Positions 36,680 through 46,433 of a stretch of 64,000 bases of DNA are shown here, piece by piece (position 1 is the stretch's first letter; every line of letters starts with the position of its first letter). Below the pieces are notes generated by a model, which was not told the DNA's origin, made no database searches, and saw only the letters and a list, made by a program, of their open reading frames with translations. The DNA comes from an uncultured Cohaesibacter sp. (GTDB taxonomy: Bacteria; Pseudomonadota; Alphaproteobacteria; Rhizobiales; Cohaesibacteraceae): positions 1,054,001 to 1,118,000 of the forward strand of contig NZ_OY762905.1 of NCBI RefSeq assembly GCF_963666525.1, read 5' to 3'. The translations under genes and the position numbers were made by a program.

Positions 36680-36944
36680 GATGGTCTCCTTCGGCTTCTG
36701 ATTGACGCAAGGCAACGGCGGCCTTGCCCTTGAGAGAGGCAACCTTCAGGCCTGGCTCACATTTTGAAAGACAGGCTTCCCGGACCCCTCTGCCTTCGAT
36801 CAGCACCAGACAGTTCTGGCACTGGCCGATGCCGCAGAAGATCGGAGCGGCAGCAAAAAGGCCATGCCGCCGCAGCGCATCGGAAATGCTTTCACCCGGG
36901 TTGAAAGCGACGGGCAGGCCGTCCCAGAGAATGATGTTGCTCAT
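36669..36944 (-). CDS. HcnA-like (2Fe-2S) subunit
   Basis: A 91-residue ferredoxin-like protein from the ATG at 36944. The four cluster Cys lie in CGIGQCQNC and the later ACLSKC, the pattern of small 2Fe-2S subunits of hydrogen-cyanide synthase and opine oxidases. Its start overlaps the end of the DadA-like gene by four bases, and its end overlaps the FAD-subunit gene, so all three are coupled. It carries electrons between flavins or to the respiratory chain. Confidence 0.92.
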   Translation of the reverse strand: MSNIILWDGLPVAFNPGESISDALRRHGLFAAAPIFCGIGQCQNCLVLIEGRGVREACLSKCEPGLKVASLKGKAAVALRQSEAEGDHHVA

Positions 36945-38152
36945 GCGAGGAGACCTTTCTTCGCCGCCGCAGCAATCCCGGTCGCCGTCTCGGATGGAAA
37001 GACACCCGCCGCGAGAAACCGGGAAGGCGAGAGGGCAGCAAGACTTGAATCCAGAGCTCCTCCACAAAGGCTCCTGGAAACTTCCCTGCCGATGAGGGCG
37101 GACAGGCAGATGCCATCCCCCTCGAAACCCGTTGCAATATGGATGTTCGGCATGTCAGGCACGGCGCCGACAATGGGAAGCCCGTCCTCGACCGCAGACC
37201 GGGCACCCGCAAAAACGCGAATGACGCGGCGCATGGCCAAAGGCGGATAGGCTTCCGTTGCAGATATCAACAGCCGCTTGACAGTGGAGAAATCGGTCTG
37301 CCGCGTCGTACGGTTCCTCTCTCTGGAAGAACCGATCAAAAGCTGTCCGGTCTCGACCGGATCCAGCACCACCGGCACATGAGCCTTCTGGCTGTCAGCC
37401 TTTATCTTGCTCATCAGGTAGGCGGCCGAGGTCAGGGCACCGGGCAATTCCGCACCATCTCCCCCCCCGCGATCCGTCACGATGATCTGCCCGACATGGG
37501 AATAGATCGGCAAGGCAGGAAAGAAACGCGCCGTCCCCAGCCCGGCCGCAAGGACGAGCTGGTCGCAGTCGATGTCACAACAGGACATGTGTACTCTGAC
37601 CGATCCTGTCGGACTTTGGTCCCAGCCTTGCAAGTAGGCCGGAAAGATCTTCTCGATACGTTCATCATTGAGATAATTGAAGGTTGCATCATATCCGAGC
37701 ATATGGCCCTCACCATGCACCTCCAAAAGGCGGGAAATCGACGCCGAAAGGCCTCCGATCACGGAGCCCGGCTCAGAGTGATCCCTGTGCACCCGCACGG
37801 CTCCCCTTGCCAGTTCGAGACGGGAAGCCAGATCGCCGACAACGGCGTCCTCTTCCTCTCCCCGGGCAAAAATGAAGGACGGGCGTTCCCTGAAAACAGA
37901 GCGCAAGGGGCCGCCCATGCCGGCAAGGGCCTTGGTTATGCCAAGCGATTCATGCGCCAGCGAGGCCATCAGCCCGGGGCGCTTTGAACACACCGACACA
38001 GCACCATCTGATGCACCGGAGGCGGCTGCTGCCGGGCCGGTGCTGTCTACTACACAAACTGTCTTGCCTTGCCGGGAGAGATGCCAGGCGATGGAGGCGC
38101 CGATAATTCCGGCGCCAACAATGACCACTTCAAATTTTCGCAAGCGTTTCAT
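36941..38152 (-). CDS. DadA/HcnC-like FAD-dependent amino-acid dehydrogenase subunit
   Basis: A 403-residue flavoprotein of the DAO family. The N-terminal VVIVGAGIIGASIAWHLSRQG is the FAD-binding fold, and the C-terminal GLPIVGAVPDMPNIHIATGFEGDG is the family's end motif. It should hold the site that oxidises a C-N bond of a secondary or primary amine. With the two following subunits it forms a likely membrane-linked dehydrogenase, related to opine oxidase or D-hydroxyproline dehydrogenase. It is first in its operon, and its promoter lies in the gap shared with a divergent importer operon. Confidence 0.9.
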   Translation of the reverse strand: MKRLRKFEVVIVGAGIIGASIAWHLSRQGKTVCVVDSTGPAAAASGASDGAVSVCSKRPGLMASLAHESLGITKALAGMGGPLRSVFRERPSFIFARGEEEDAVVGDLASRLELARGAVRVHRDHSEPGSVIGGLSASISRLLEVHGEGHMLGYDATFNYLNDERIEKIFPAYLQGWDQSPTGSVRVHMSCCDIDCDQLVLAAGLGTARFFPALPIYSHVGQIIVTDRGGGDGAELPGALTSAAYLMSKIKADSQKAHVPVVLDPVETGQLLIGSSRERNRTTRQTDFSTVKRLLISATEAYPPLAMRRVIRVFAGARSAVEDGLPIVGAVPDMPNIHIATGFEGDGICLSALIGREVSRSLCGGALDSSLAALSPSRFLAAGVFPSETATGIAAAAKKGLLA

Positions 38153-38469
38153 GGCTGCTCCTGTCGTTCTGGAGCAAGACTACGGAGGAGAGAAGCGAAA
38201 TACGATCCAAAATTTATAGGTGGAGCTGTAAGAAAAATTGCATTTTCTATGTCATCCTCCGAAAAACTGCCAAGTTTTCAACGACAAAGACATTGAGTTA
38301 CAAACAATTTTGTATGATCGACATGTAATGTTGTATTGCAAATCCCTTCGGTTCAGCGTTGGCTTGTAATTAAGATTTCCCTCCGGATGTCCTGTCCGGG
38401 AAAGCGGGGTCGCACATATAAGCCGGGGAAAAATCCCGGCACTCAATCATCGACCAGGAGTTAAAATTC
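38153..38469. other. Shared promoter region of two divergent catabolic operons
   Basis: A 317-bp AT-rich gap between the DadA-like gene and the importer binding-protein gene. It holds the inverted repeat at 38299-38314 and, near 38455, the ribosome site CAGGAG for the GTG at 38470. No gene is seen. Confidence 0.7.
38299..38314. promoter_or_regulatory. Inverted repeat in the divergent promoter region
   Basis: TACAAA-CAAT-TTTGTA has perfect 6-bp arms and lies about midway between the two operons. It also fits the T-N11-A outline of LysR sites. A LysR gene (41961) ends the right-hand operon and is the best candidate to bind it. Confidence 0.5.
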
Positions 38470-39297
38470 GTGTTTAAAAAGACAATTGGAGCTATTTTGA
38501 TAGCAGCTGCTGCCATTGCCTTGGCACCGGCCGCTCAAGCACAAAGCAAGCTGGATGAAATCCGCAGCCGTGGCACATTGCGCATGGCGGGCATCCTGAA
38601 TGAGGACCCCTATTTTGCCAAGGATCCTCGCACCCAGGAATGGCGCGGATTTGCCGTCGAAATGGCACGGGACATTGCCAATACCATCGGCGTCAAGCTT
38701 GAAGTCGTAGAATCCAGCTGGGCCAACTCGATCCTCGACGTCCAGTCCAACAAGGTTGACCTCGCTCTGGCCCTGACCGCCATGCCAAAGCGCGCCATGT
38801 CGATCTATTTCAGCTCACCGACCTACTATAACAGCTTCGTCCTGCTCTCGCCCAAGAATGATGTGGCCAACAAGACATGGTCCGAAATCAATGACATGGG
38901 CCTGACCATCGCCGTCGATCTGGGCTCCGCACAGGACCAGATTGCAACGCAGTATCTGACGAAAGCCAACATCCTTCGTTTCAAGACCCGTGACGAAGCC
39001 CTGATGGCCCTTGCTTCCGGCAAGGCCGACGCCGTGATCAACACCGTGCTCAACGCCATGGTCATGGTCAAGAAGAACCCGGCCTTCGGCACCGTATACG
39101 TTCCCAAACCAATCCTCTCATCGCCGTCCGTCATCGGCGTCAACTACAATTCCGATGAAGTCTGGAAAAAGTTCATTTCCGCGTGGGCCGATTACAATCG
39201 TCGCGTGGGCAACAACCAGACCTGGATCGTCAAGGGTCTGGAGCCTTTCGGCATCACCCTTGATGACCTGCCCGACGGATTTGACATCGGCGGCTGA
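38470..39297 (+). CDS. Polar amino-acid ABC transporter substrate-binding protein
   Basis: A 275-residue protein starting at a GTG with CAGGAG upstream. The signal peptide MFKKTIGAILIAAAAIALAP ends at AQAQ near residue 25. The SBP_bac_3 pattern is clear: IRSRGTLRMAGILNEDPYF, WRGFAVEMARDIANTIGVKLEVVE, KVDLALALTAMPKRAMSIYF. It opens the operon that goes on with permease, ATPase and a saccharopine-dehydrogenase-family enzyme, and is followed by an internal terminator-like hairpin. A basic or zwitterionic amino-acid derivative is the likely ligand. Confidence 0.94.
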   Translation: MFKKTIGAILIAAAAIALAPAAQAQSKLDEIRSRGTLRMAGILNEDPYFAKDPRTQEWRGFAVEMARDIANTIGVKLEVVESSWANSILDVQSNKVDLALALTAMPKRAMSIYFSSPTYYNSFVLLSPKNDVANKTWSEINDMGLTIAVDLGSAQDQIATQYLTKANILRFKTRDEALMALASGKADAVINTVLNAMVMVKKNPAFGTVYVPKPILSSPSVIGVNYNSDEVWKKFISAWADYNRRVGNNQTWIVKGLEPFGITLDDLPDGFDIGG

Positions 39298-39312
39298 TTT
39301 AAACCTCTGACT

Positions 39313-39343
39313 GGTGCCGGACACTGCTCCGGCACCTTCTTTT
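39313..39343 (+). terminator. Intra-operon attenuator-like hairpin after the binding-protein gene
   Basis: GGTGCCGG (39313-39320) pairs perfectly with CCGGCACC (39329-39336) and is followed by TTCTTTT. It lies 15 bp after the binding-protein stop and before the permease, where partial termination or mRNA protection would raise binding-protein levels over the membrane parts. Confidence 0.75.
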
Positions 39344-39402
39344 CAGAGCGGATTACGAATTTTTTATTTGAGTGGGTTGTCCAACTCAAAATGAGGATCT
39401 GA

Positions 39403-40065
39403 ATGTATACTTGGGATTTTTCCATGGTCATGCAGTCCTTCGATCTATTCATCGATGGGCTGGAAATGACATTTCTCTATACCGTAGGCTCCATTGCAAT
39501 CGGCATCGTGATTGGCCTCTTGGCGTGTTTCGCCCGGATTTCGGGCAACCCGATCCTGAGCATCATCTCAAGAACCTATCAGGAGATTTTTCGCTGCACG
39601 CCCCTGCTCGTCCAGATCATGTGGGCCTACTATGCCCTGCCCATGCTGCTGGGCATCTCCATTCCCAATAATGTGGCCGGTCTGGCAACCCTCTCCCTCT
39701 ATGTCGGATCCTTTTACGCAGAAACATTTCGCGGTGGCATTGCCGCAGTGGACCGGGGACAGCGTGAAGCCGCACAAGCAATCGGCATGAACAGCGCCCA
39801 GATCATGCGCCACATCATCATGCCGCAGGCCATCAAGAACATGTTGCCCGCCTTCATCAACCAGTCAGTGATCCAGGTGAAGAACACGTCCCTGCTCTAT
39901 GCCATTTCCGTTGCCGAACTGACCTACATGACCGCCGTCGTCAACTCCGAAACCTACAGACCGATGGAAAGCTACACGATCGCTGCAGTCATGTATTTCG
40001 TCATGCTGTTCCCTCTCACCCAGATTGCCGATCGCTTTGAACGCAGAATGCGCCGGTCTGACTAA
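39403..40065 (+). CDS. Polar amino-acid ABC transporter permease
   Basis: A 220-residue membrane protein of the HisMQ/GlnP type with about five helices. [18 protein letters not shown] is the conserved helix and the coupling loop reads [26 protein letters not shown] single permease gene suggests a homodimer. It stands between the binding-protein and ATPase genes, with 20 bp to the latter. Confidence 0.94.
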   Translation: MYTWDFSMVMQSFDLFIDGLEMTFLYTVGSIAIGIVIGLLACFARISGNPILSIISRTYQEIFRCTPLLVQIMWAYYALPMLLGISIPNNVAGLATLSLYVGSFYAETFRGGIAAVDRGQREAAQAIGMNSAQIMRHIIMPQAIKNMLPAFINQSVIQVKNTSLLYAISVAELTYMTAVVNSETYRPMESYTIAAVMYFVMLFPLTQIADRFERRMRRSD

Positions 40066-40085
40066 TCTTCGAAGGAAAAGAAGCA

Positions 40086-40853
40086 ATGGAATCCGAAATC
40101 AATACAGTCATGTCCATTCGCAGTCTGTTCAAGCGATATGGTGAGCACACGGTTCTGAACGGCATCGATCTGGATATCGAGCAGGGCGAGGTCGTAGGGA
40201 TCATCGGCCCGTCCGGCTCGGGCAAGTCGACATTCATCCGCTGTCTCAACCTGATGGAAGAGGTCAGCGACGGCACCATCCGCTATCGCGGCAAACTCGT
40301 CTCCGACAAGTTCAAGGACAACGGCAACAAGATCGGCATCGGCACCCTGCGTCGCCACGTCGGCATGGTCTTTCAGCATTTCAACCTGTTCCCCCATCTC
40401 ACCGCCCTTGAAAACATCACCAAGGGGCCGATCGTCGTGCTGGGAGAAAAGAAGGAGGAAGCCGAAGCGCATGCATTGGAGCTGCTCGACAGGGTCGGCC
40501 TGAAGGACAAGGCTGGCAACTACCCGTCGCGCCTGTCCGGCGGTCAGAAGCAGCGTGTTGCCATCGCCCGCGCACTGGCCATGCGACCGGACATGCTGCT
40601 GCTTGACGAAGTGACGTCCGCTCTCGATCCGGAGCTCGTGGGCGAAGTGCTGACGGTGGTCAAGGATCTGGCGATGGGCGGCATGACAATGGTACTTGTC
40701 ACCCATGAAATGGCATTTGCCGCCGATGTGTCCGATCGCGTGATCTTTCTCGATGGCGGCGTGATTGCCGAACAGGGCTCACCGGACGATATCATCCGCA
40801 ACCCGCAGTCGGACCGCTTGCGCAGTTTCCTCTCCCGTTTCAATCAGCAGTGA
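40086..40853 (+). CDS. Polar amino-acid ABC transporter ATP-binding protein
   Basis: A 255-residue ATPase of the GlnQ/HisP type. Walker A is [12 protein letters not shown], the Q-loop is [12 protein letters not shown], the signature is [11 protein letters not shown], Walker B is [14 protein letters not shown], and the H-loop is [11 protein letters not shown]. The LysDH-like gene follows 13 bp later. Confidence 0.96.
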   Translation: MESEINTVMSIRSLFKRYGEHTVLNGIDLDIEQGEVVGIIGPSGSGKSTFIRCLNLMEEVSDGTIRYRGKLVSDKFKDNGNKIGIGTLRRHVGMVFQHFNLFPHLTALENITKGPIVVLGEKKEEAEAHALELLDRVGLKDKAGNYPSRLSGGQKQRVAIARALAMRPDMLLLDEVTSALDPELVGEVLTVVKDLAMGGMTMVLVTHEMAFAADVSDRVIFLDGGVIAEQGSPDDIIRNPQSDRLRSFLSRFNQQ

Positions 40854-40866
40854 AGGGTACGCCATC

Positions 40867-41964
40867 ATGGCAAAGACGATTGTCATCGCCGGCGGTGGCC
40901 GGATTGGAGAAGAGCTGGCCCGTCAGCTCGCCGCTGTTTCCGACTATGAGTCGCTGATCGTCGAGGTGAACCACCAGCGCAGTCGCGCGCTCAAGGATGA
41001 AGGCCTCAGCGTCGTTGAAGGCGACTGCCTCAGTCAGACGGTCATGGTGCCGCTTCTGCTCAAGGCCGATGCCCTGATTGCGGCGGTCACATCCGATCTC
41101 GTTCCCCGGTTGGCGGAGTTCGCCTGTCAGTATGACTGCCACTTTCTCGATTTCTCAGAAGAGGCTGGCATAAGGCAGCAGATCTCCGACATGCTCGACA
41201 CATGCGGCAAGGGCGAAGCGCTATCCTTTGCGTCTGGCTGCGGACTGGCCCCCGGCTTTGCTGGCGCCCTGACCGAAGATGTCATCCGGAAATGCAACAG
41301 GGATGACGAAGTCACCGTATTCGTCGGCGTGCTGCCTCAGCAGCGCACCAACCGTCTTGGCTACTGCAACATCTGGGGCGTCTCGGGACTGGTGGACGAA
41401 TATTTCAACGACTGCATGGCCATCAGGGACGGTGTGCCTCAGACCATTGCGCCATTGTCGCTATTTGAAACCATCATGATCGGCAGACAGTCCTACGAAG
41501 CCTTCACGACCTCTGGGAGCCTCGACAACCTGGTTGCCCGCTATCAGGGACAGCTCAAAGGGCTGGTTTTCAAGACGCTGCGCTACCCCAAGCATCTCGA
41601 TTACATGCTTTTCCTGCTTGATGACCTGCAACTTCGCAAGAGGCCCAGCTCTCTCTCGAACCTGATGCTCAACACACTCCCCAAAACCAGCTTCGATCGT
41701 GTTATCATAGCCATCGAGACCACGCGAAACGGCAAGAAGGGACTTCCTGTTCTGAAGATATTCGAAGGCGATGAGACGGCAGCAGCCTCCACCCGGCTCT
41801 CGGTAGCCCATGCCGGCTGCGTGCTGGATTTGATTTTTGCGGGAGATCTGTCAAAAGGCAGTGTGACGGAGGCAGGTGACCTGTCGCTTGAACATCTGTC
41901 CCGCAGCCCCTTCTCCGGCCTTTTCCAGAGTGAAGGACATTTGCAAAAAGCTTTGGCGACATGA
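40867..41964 (+). CDS. Saccharopine-dehydrogenase-family protein, L-lysine 6-dehydrogenase-like
   Basis: A 365-residue protein from the ATG at 40867 (MAKTIVIAGGGRIGEELARQLAAV), an NAD(P)-binding Rossmann start. The middle segment GCGLAPGFAGALTEDVIRK and the later SYEAFTTSGSLDNL and KTLRYPKHLDYMLFL follow the pattern of bacterial L-lysine 6-dehydrogenases within the saccharopine-dehydrogenase family. Those enzymes oxidise the epsilon-amino carbon of lysine to 2-aminoadipate semialdehyde, which cyclises. Fusion to an importer operon suggests the imported compound, or a product of the divergent three-subunit dehydrogenase, is its substrate. The exact substrate is inference. Confidence 0.82.
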   Translation: MAKTIVIAGGGRIGEELARQLAAVSDYESLIVEVNHQRSRALKDEGLSVVEGDCLSQTVMVPLLLKADALIAAVTSDLVPRLAEFACQYDCHFLDFSEEAGIRQQISDMLDTCGKGEALSFASGCGLAPGFAGALTEDVIRKCNRDDEVTVFVGVLPQQRTNRLGYCNIWGVSGLVDEYFNDCMAIRDGVPQTIAPLSLFETIMIGRQSYEAFTTSGSLDNLVARYQGQLKGLVFKTLRYPKHLDYMLFLLDDLQLRKRPSSLSNLMLNTLPKTSFDRVIIAIETTRNGKKGLPVLKIFEGDETAAASTRLSVAHAGCVLDLIFAGDLSKGSVTEAGDLSLEHLSRSPFSGLFQSEGHLQKALAT

Positions 41965-42893
41965 CGAATAAATCAGGAAAAGCAAAACCCAAGTTCGAGC
42001 TCTCTCTGTTGCAGACATTCTATCTGGTCGCACAGCATGGCTCCTTTTCATCGGCCTCACGCAAACTGAACATTTCCTACCAGTCTGCAGCGAACCATGT
42101 CCGGCGCCTCGAGAGCATGTATGGTGCGCGTCTGGTCGAAGCGGAAAAGGGATCCCGCTCGGTCAAACTGACCCCGCAGGGAAAGGCACTCTACGCCATC
42201 TTCGGCACCGAGCTGGAAACGATCTTCGCCCGCATATCGGTGCTCATGCAGGAAGAACGCTCCGTCCTGCGCATCGGTGTACCACAGGCAATCTTCCACC
42301 ACTTCTTCCCGCGCATCATCGCCCAGTTTCAGGAACAGCAGCCGGACATAGCGCTCGATTTCTTCGAGCGCGATACCCAGCTTGAAGACATGATGCTGAA
42401 CGGCGAACTCGATGCCTGCGTCTCCGAGCGTTACTTCGGCGAAGCGGCAATCTCACAGATCCTGCTGGGAGAATATCCGCTCAGCCTGATCTATCCAAGA
42501 GAGTGGCGCTATGGCGAGATCACCAAGGACAACATGGAGATTCTGCTCGAAGCACCGTTCATTACCTATGAGCCCGGACAGACCATCCGCTCCCGTGCGG
42601 TGGACTTTCTCAAGGCGAGGCTGGGAGCCGACCCGAAGATTCTGGTCACCTCGTCCGGCTCGACCAGCCTCAAGAAGATGATCGCCGAAGGGCTGGGCTT
42701 TGCCTTTGTTCCCGACTGGCTGGTGCCCGACGATGATCCCAAGATCGGCAAACTGCGCATTCAGTCCCTCAAGAAAATGAAGGTTTATCTGGGCTACTCG
42801 GCCTTTCTGGCAGACAACGACCACCTCTCGGTCTTTGACAAGATCTGCCGCAAACAGATCGGCATGCATCTGGACAACGCGCAGGAAGGCTGA
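41961..42893 (+). CDS. LysR-family regulator
   Basis: A 310-residue regulator. After a short basic leader the HTH reads LSLLQTFYLVAQHGSFSSASRKLNISYQSAANHVRRLE, followed by a LysR effector domain. It overlaps the preceding LysDH-like gene by four bases (ATGA), so unusually for LysR genes it is co-transcribed as the last part of the operon it probably controls. The divergent operon at 32972-38152 is a likely second target. Confidence 0.92.
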   Translation: MTNKSGKAKPKFELSLLQTFYLVAQHGSFSSASRKLNISYQSAANHVRRLESMYGARLVEAEKGSRSVKLTPQGKALYAIFGTELETIFARISVLMQEERSVLRIGVPQAIFHHFFPRIIAQFQEQQPDIALDFFERDTQLEDMMLNGELDACVSERYFGEAAISQILLGEYPLSLIYPREWRYGEITKDNMEILLEAPFITYEPGQTIRSRAVDFLKARLGADPKILVTSSGSTSLKKMIAEGLGFAFVPDWLVPDDDPKIGKLRIQSLKKMKVYLGYSAFLADNDHLSVFDKICRKQIGMHLDNAQEG

Positions 42894-42972
42894 CACCGTT
42901 ACCTGTCAGGGCCTGTCGCTGGCAGGCAGAATTGTTGATACATGCAATAATGAACAAATGAAGGTTTGACGA

Positions 42973-43671
42973 ATGGAAAAAGTAGCGATCCTCACAGCAG
43001 CAGGAAGCGGAATGGGGGCAGCTGCGGCCCGGAAAATGGCAAGCGAAGGCTACAAGGTTGCCATCCTTTCCTCCTCGGGAAAAGGCGAGGCGCTGGCAAA
43101 GGAGCTTGGTGGCATCGGCGTGACCGGTTCGAACAGGAACCCCGATGATCTCAAGGCACTGGTTGACCGGACCATGGCAACATGGGGACGCGTCGATGTG
43201 CTGATCAACAGTGCCGGACATGGCCCCAAGGGACCGTTGCTGGAGATTTCCGACGAAGACTGGGTCAACGGCATGGAAGTCTACCTGATGAACGCCATCC
43301 GCCCGACACGGCTGGTCACACCGATCATGCAGGCCCAGAAGTCTGGCTCGATCATCAATATTTCCACCTATGCAGCCTTTGAGCCCGATCCGCTGTTCCC
43401 AACGTCCGGTGTATTCCGCTCGGGCCTTGCCGCCTTCACAAAGCTGTTCGCCGACCGCTATGCCGCCGACAATATACGCATGAACAACGTGCTCCCCGGC
43501 TTCATCGACAGCCTGCCGGAAAAGGAAGATCGCCGGGCACGCATCCCCATGGGGCGGTATGGCTCCGTCGAGGAAGTGGCCGCAACCATCGCATTCCTCG
43601 CCTCTGAAGGGGCTGCCTATATCACCGGGCAGAACATCCGCGTTGATGGTGGCATCACCCGGTCCGTCTGA
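42973..43671 (+). CDS. SDR-family protein without the Tyr/Lys catalytic pair
   Basis: A 232-residue Rossmann protein of the short-chain dehydrogenase fold. It has a modified dinucleotide motif TAAGSGMG, an INSAGHGP segment and the catalytic-region Ser (INIST). The usual Y-x-x-x-K is S-x-x-x-R (Ser145 and Arg149 in TSGVFRSGLAAFTK), although the fold beyond it (NNVLPGF, YITGQNIRVDGG) is complete. Reduction by the standard mechanism is doubtful; I have a recollection of the same variant in other alphaproteobacteria. It lies 79 bp after the LysR gene and may belong to that operon. Confidence 0.87.
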   Translation: MEKVAILTAAGSGMGAAAARKMASEGYKVAILSSSGKGEALAKELGGIGVTGSNRNPDDLKALVDRTMATWGRVDVLINSAGHGPKGPLLEISDEDWVNGMEVYLMNAIRPTRLVTPIMQAQKSGSIINISTYAAFEPDPLFPTSGVFRSGLAAFTKLFADRYAADNIRMNNVLPGFIDSLPEKEDRRARIPMGRYGSVEEVAATIAFLASEGAAYITGQNIRVDGGITRSV

Positions 43672-43703
43672 CAGCCCACAACATTTTTCAAGGCAGTTTG
43701 AAG

Positions 43704-43734
43704 AGCCGACAGCGTCAAAGTCTGTCGGCTTCTT

Positions 43735-43735
<1 letters not shown>
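43704..43735 (+). terminator. Rho-independent terminator between the SDR gene and aspA
   Basis: AGCCGACAG (43704-43712) pairs with CTGTCGGCT (43722-43730), followed by TCTTTCATT on the plus strand. It overlaps the end of the convergent aspA gene and ends the importer operon. Confidence 0.75.
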
Positions 43736-45153
<1,418 letters not shown>

Positions 45154-45320
45154 GCGCTTTGCGGGATGGGCGCACAGCGGCTGAATTTAGATGAGAGGTC
45201 TTATTTGCGGGCACAGGATAGCGGCCCTTCAGCCGGGGCAAAATGCAAAATTAGGCCGCCAAATTACAAAGCAGGCAGCAGCGATGATCCCATCCCCTCT
45301 TTCCTGCCGCATGGGGGCCG

Positions 45321-45917
45321 TCAGCCAGCCTCAAGAGCCAGCCTTTCGACCAGAAAGTCCAGTTCCTGTTCCAGTTGATCACTCTTGAGACCGATAAAGC
45401 GCCCTTCCATGCTGAAAGTCACCATCCCGTGCACGGCAGCAAAGCAGGTTCTGCTGCGAACAGACAACATCTCGGAGCCAAGCTGCGGATTGAGCGCCGC
45501 GATTTCCTGCCCAATCAGGTCCAGCAGTTTGACATTCTGCGTTCTGTGCTCTTCGGGAATGCTCGCATTGCCGGGAAGGTGATGATCAAACAGCCCACGC
45601 CAGAGGTTCGGCTGTTCAACCGCGAAATGCAAATAGCTGCGAGCCAGAATTTTCAACCGATCAAGCGGCGTCCCCGGTTCCCGGATGGCCTCGACCATTC
45701 GTTGCCGTATCTGGTCGAGCGTCAGACTGTTCACTGCAATGATGAGCGCATCCACGTCAGGATAGTGCTTGTAAACGGACCCGACCGAATATCCCGCCTT
45801 GGCCGCAATCGTCCGGATCTGCAGGGCCTTCAGCCCTTCCTCCTGCATCAGTGACACGGCCGCTTCCAGCACCCGCCGCCCTGTTTCCAGCCTTTTGGCC
45901 TCTTGTACGCCCGCCAT
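45321..45917 (-). CDS. TetR-family regulator
   Basis: A 198-residue regulator. The N-terminal HTH (RRVLEAAVSLMQEEGLKALQIRTIAAKAGYSVGSVYKHYPDVDALI) is typical of TetR, and a helical ligand domain with a conserved C-terminal part follows. It is divergent from yiaA and the LplT-PlsC-Aas gene, with two copies of a 13-bp palindrome in between, so it probably represses itself and those genes. A fatty-acyl or lysophospholipid signal is plausible from its neighbour. Confidence 0.92.
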   Translation of the reverse strand: MAGVQEAKRLETGRRVLEAAVSLMQEEGLKALQIRTIAAKAGYSVGSVYKHYPDVDALIIAVNSLTLDQIRQRMVEAIREPGTPLDRLKILARSYLHFAVEQPNLWRGLFDHHLPGNASIPEEHRTQNVKLLDLIGQEIAALNPQLGSEMLSVRSRTCFAAVHGMVTFSMEGRFIGLKSDQLEQELDFLVERLALEAG

Positions 45918-45940
45918 TAACCACGCTCCGGCTTAAAAAT

Positions 45941-45953
45941 TGAACATTGTTCA
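45941..45953. promoter_or_regulatory. TetR operator copy 1 (TGAACA-T-TGTTCA)
   Basis: A perfect 13-bp palindrome 24 bp upstream of the TetR start. It is identical to copy 2 at 45998 and is followed by the same TTTTTA run. Confidence 0.8.
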
Positions 45954-45997
45954 TTTTTAAATTGACTTTGCCAGAGAGATATGGCTTTGTCAAATAG

Positions 45998-46010
45998 TGA
46001 ACATTGTTCA
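45998..46010. promoter_or_regulatory. TetR operator copy 2 (TGAACA-T-TGTTCA)
   Basis: Identical to copy 1, 57 bp centre to centre, and 40 bp before yiaA. A TTGACT at 45962 is a likely -35 box for the rightward promoter, which would place this site at the transcription start. Confidence 0.8.
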
Positions 46011-46049
46011 TTTTTACAAATCGATCGCGAAACTGGAAAGGAAACGATC

Positions 46050-46325
46050 ATGCAGACCAACAGCATCAAACATTCGGAAAGCTGGCACATCTTCACCATG
46101 GCGTCCTTCGCCATCGCGGTTGCGATGATGGCAGGCGGCATCTACTTCCTCGAAGCCAGCTTCTCGGCCAAGGGCTTTTATGCAATGGCAGCCATCATGC
46201 TCGTCCATACGTCAATCACCCTGACCAAGACATTGAGAGACAGGGAAGAGGCAGACAAGTTGCACAACCGGATAGAAGATGCCAAAACCGAAAAACTGCT
46301 GATGAATGCAGGCGCGTCCGATTGA
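46050..46325 (+). CDS. yiaA: YiaA/YiaB two-helix inner-membrane protein
   Basis: A 91-residue protein from the ATG at 46050 behind GGAAAGGAAAC. Two hydrophobic helices lie at about residues 16-34 and 40-59, and a charged C-terminal tail follows. The FAIAVAMMAGGIYFLEASFSAKGFYAMAAIMLVHTSITLTKTLRD stretch matches the YiaAB domain. Function is unknown; the family is linked to envelope stress in some bacteria. It lies 108 bp before the LplT-PlsC-Aas gene and directly behind the TetR operators, so it is probably in the same regulon. Confidence 0.85.
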   Translation: MQTNSIKHSESWHIFTMASFAIAVAMMAGGIYFLEASFSAKGFYAMAAIMLVHTSITLTKTLRDREEADKLHNRIEDAKTEKLLMNAGASD

Positions 46326-46433
46326 TCGCAACCGACCCGGAGCCATTGGCGGGAAGATCTGATCCCCTGATGGTCACGATCACAGAAATTCCGGGACTGT
46401 CCCGACAGCCCGACGTTTTCAGGGAAATATGTT

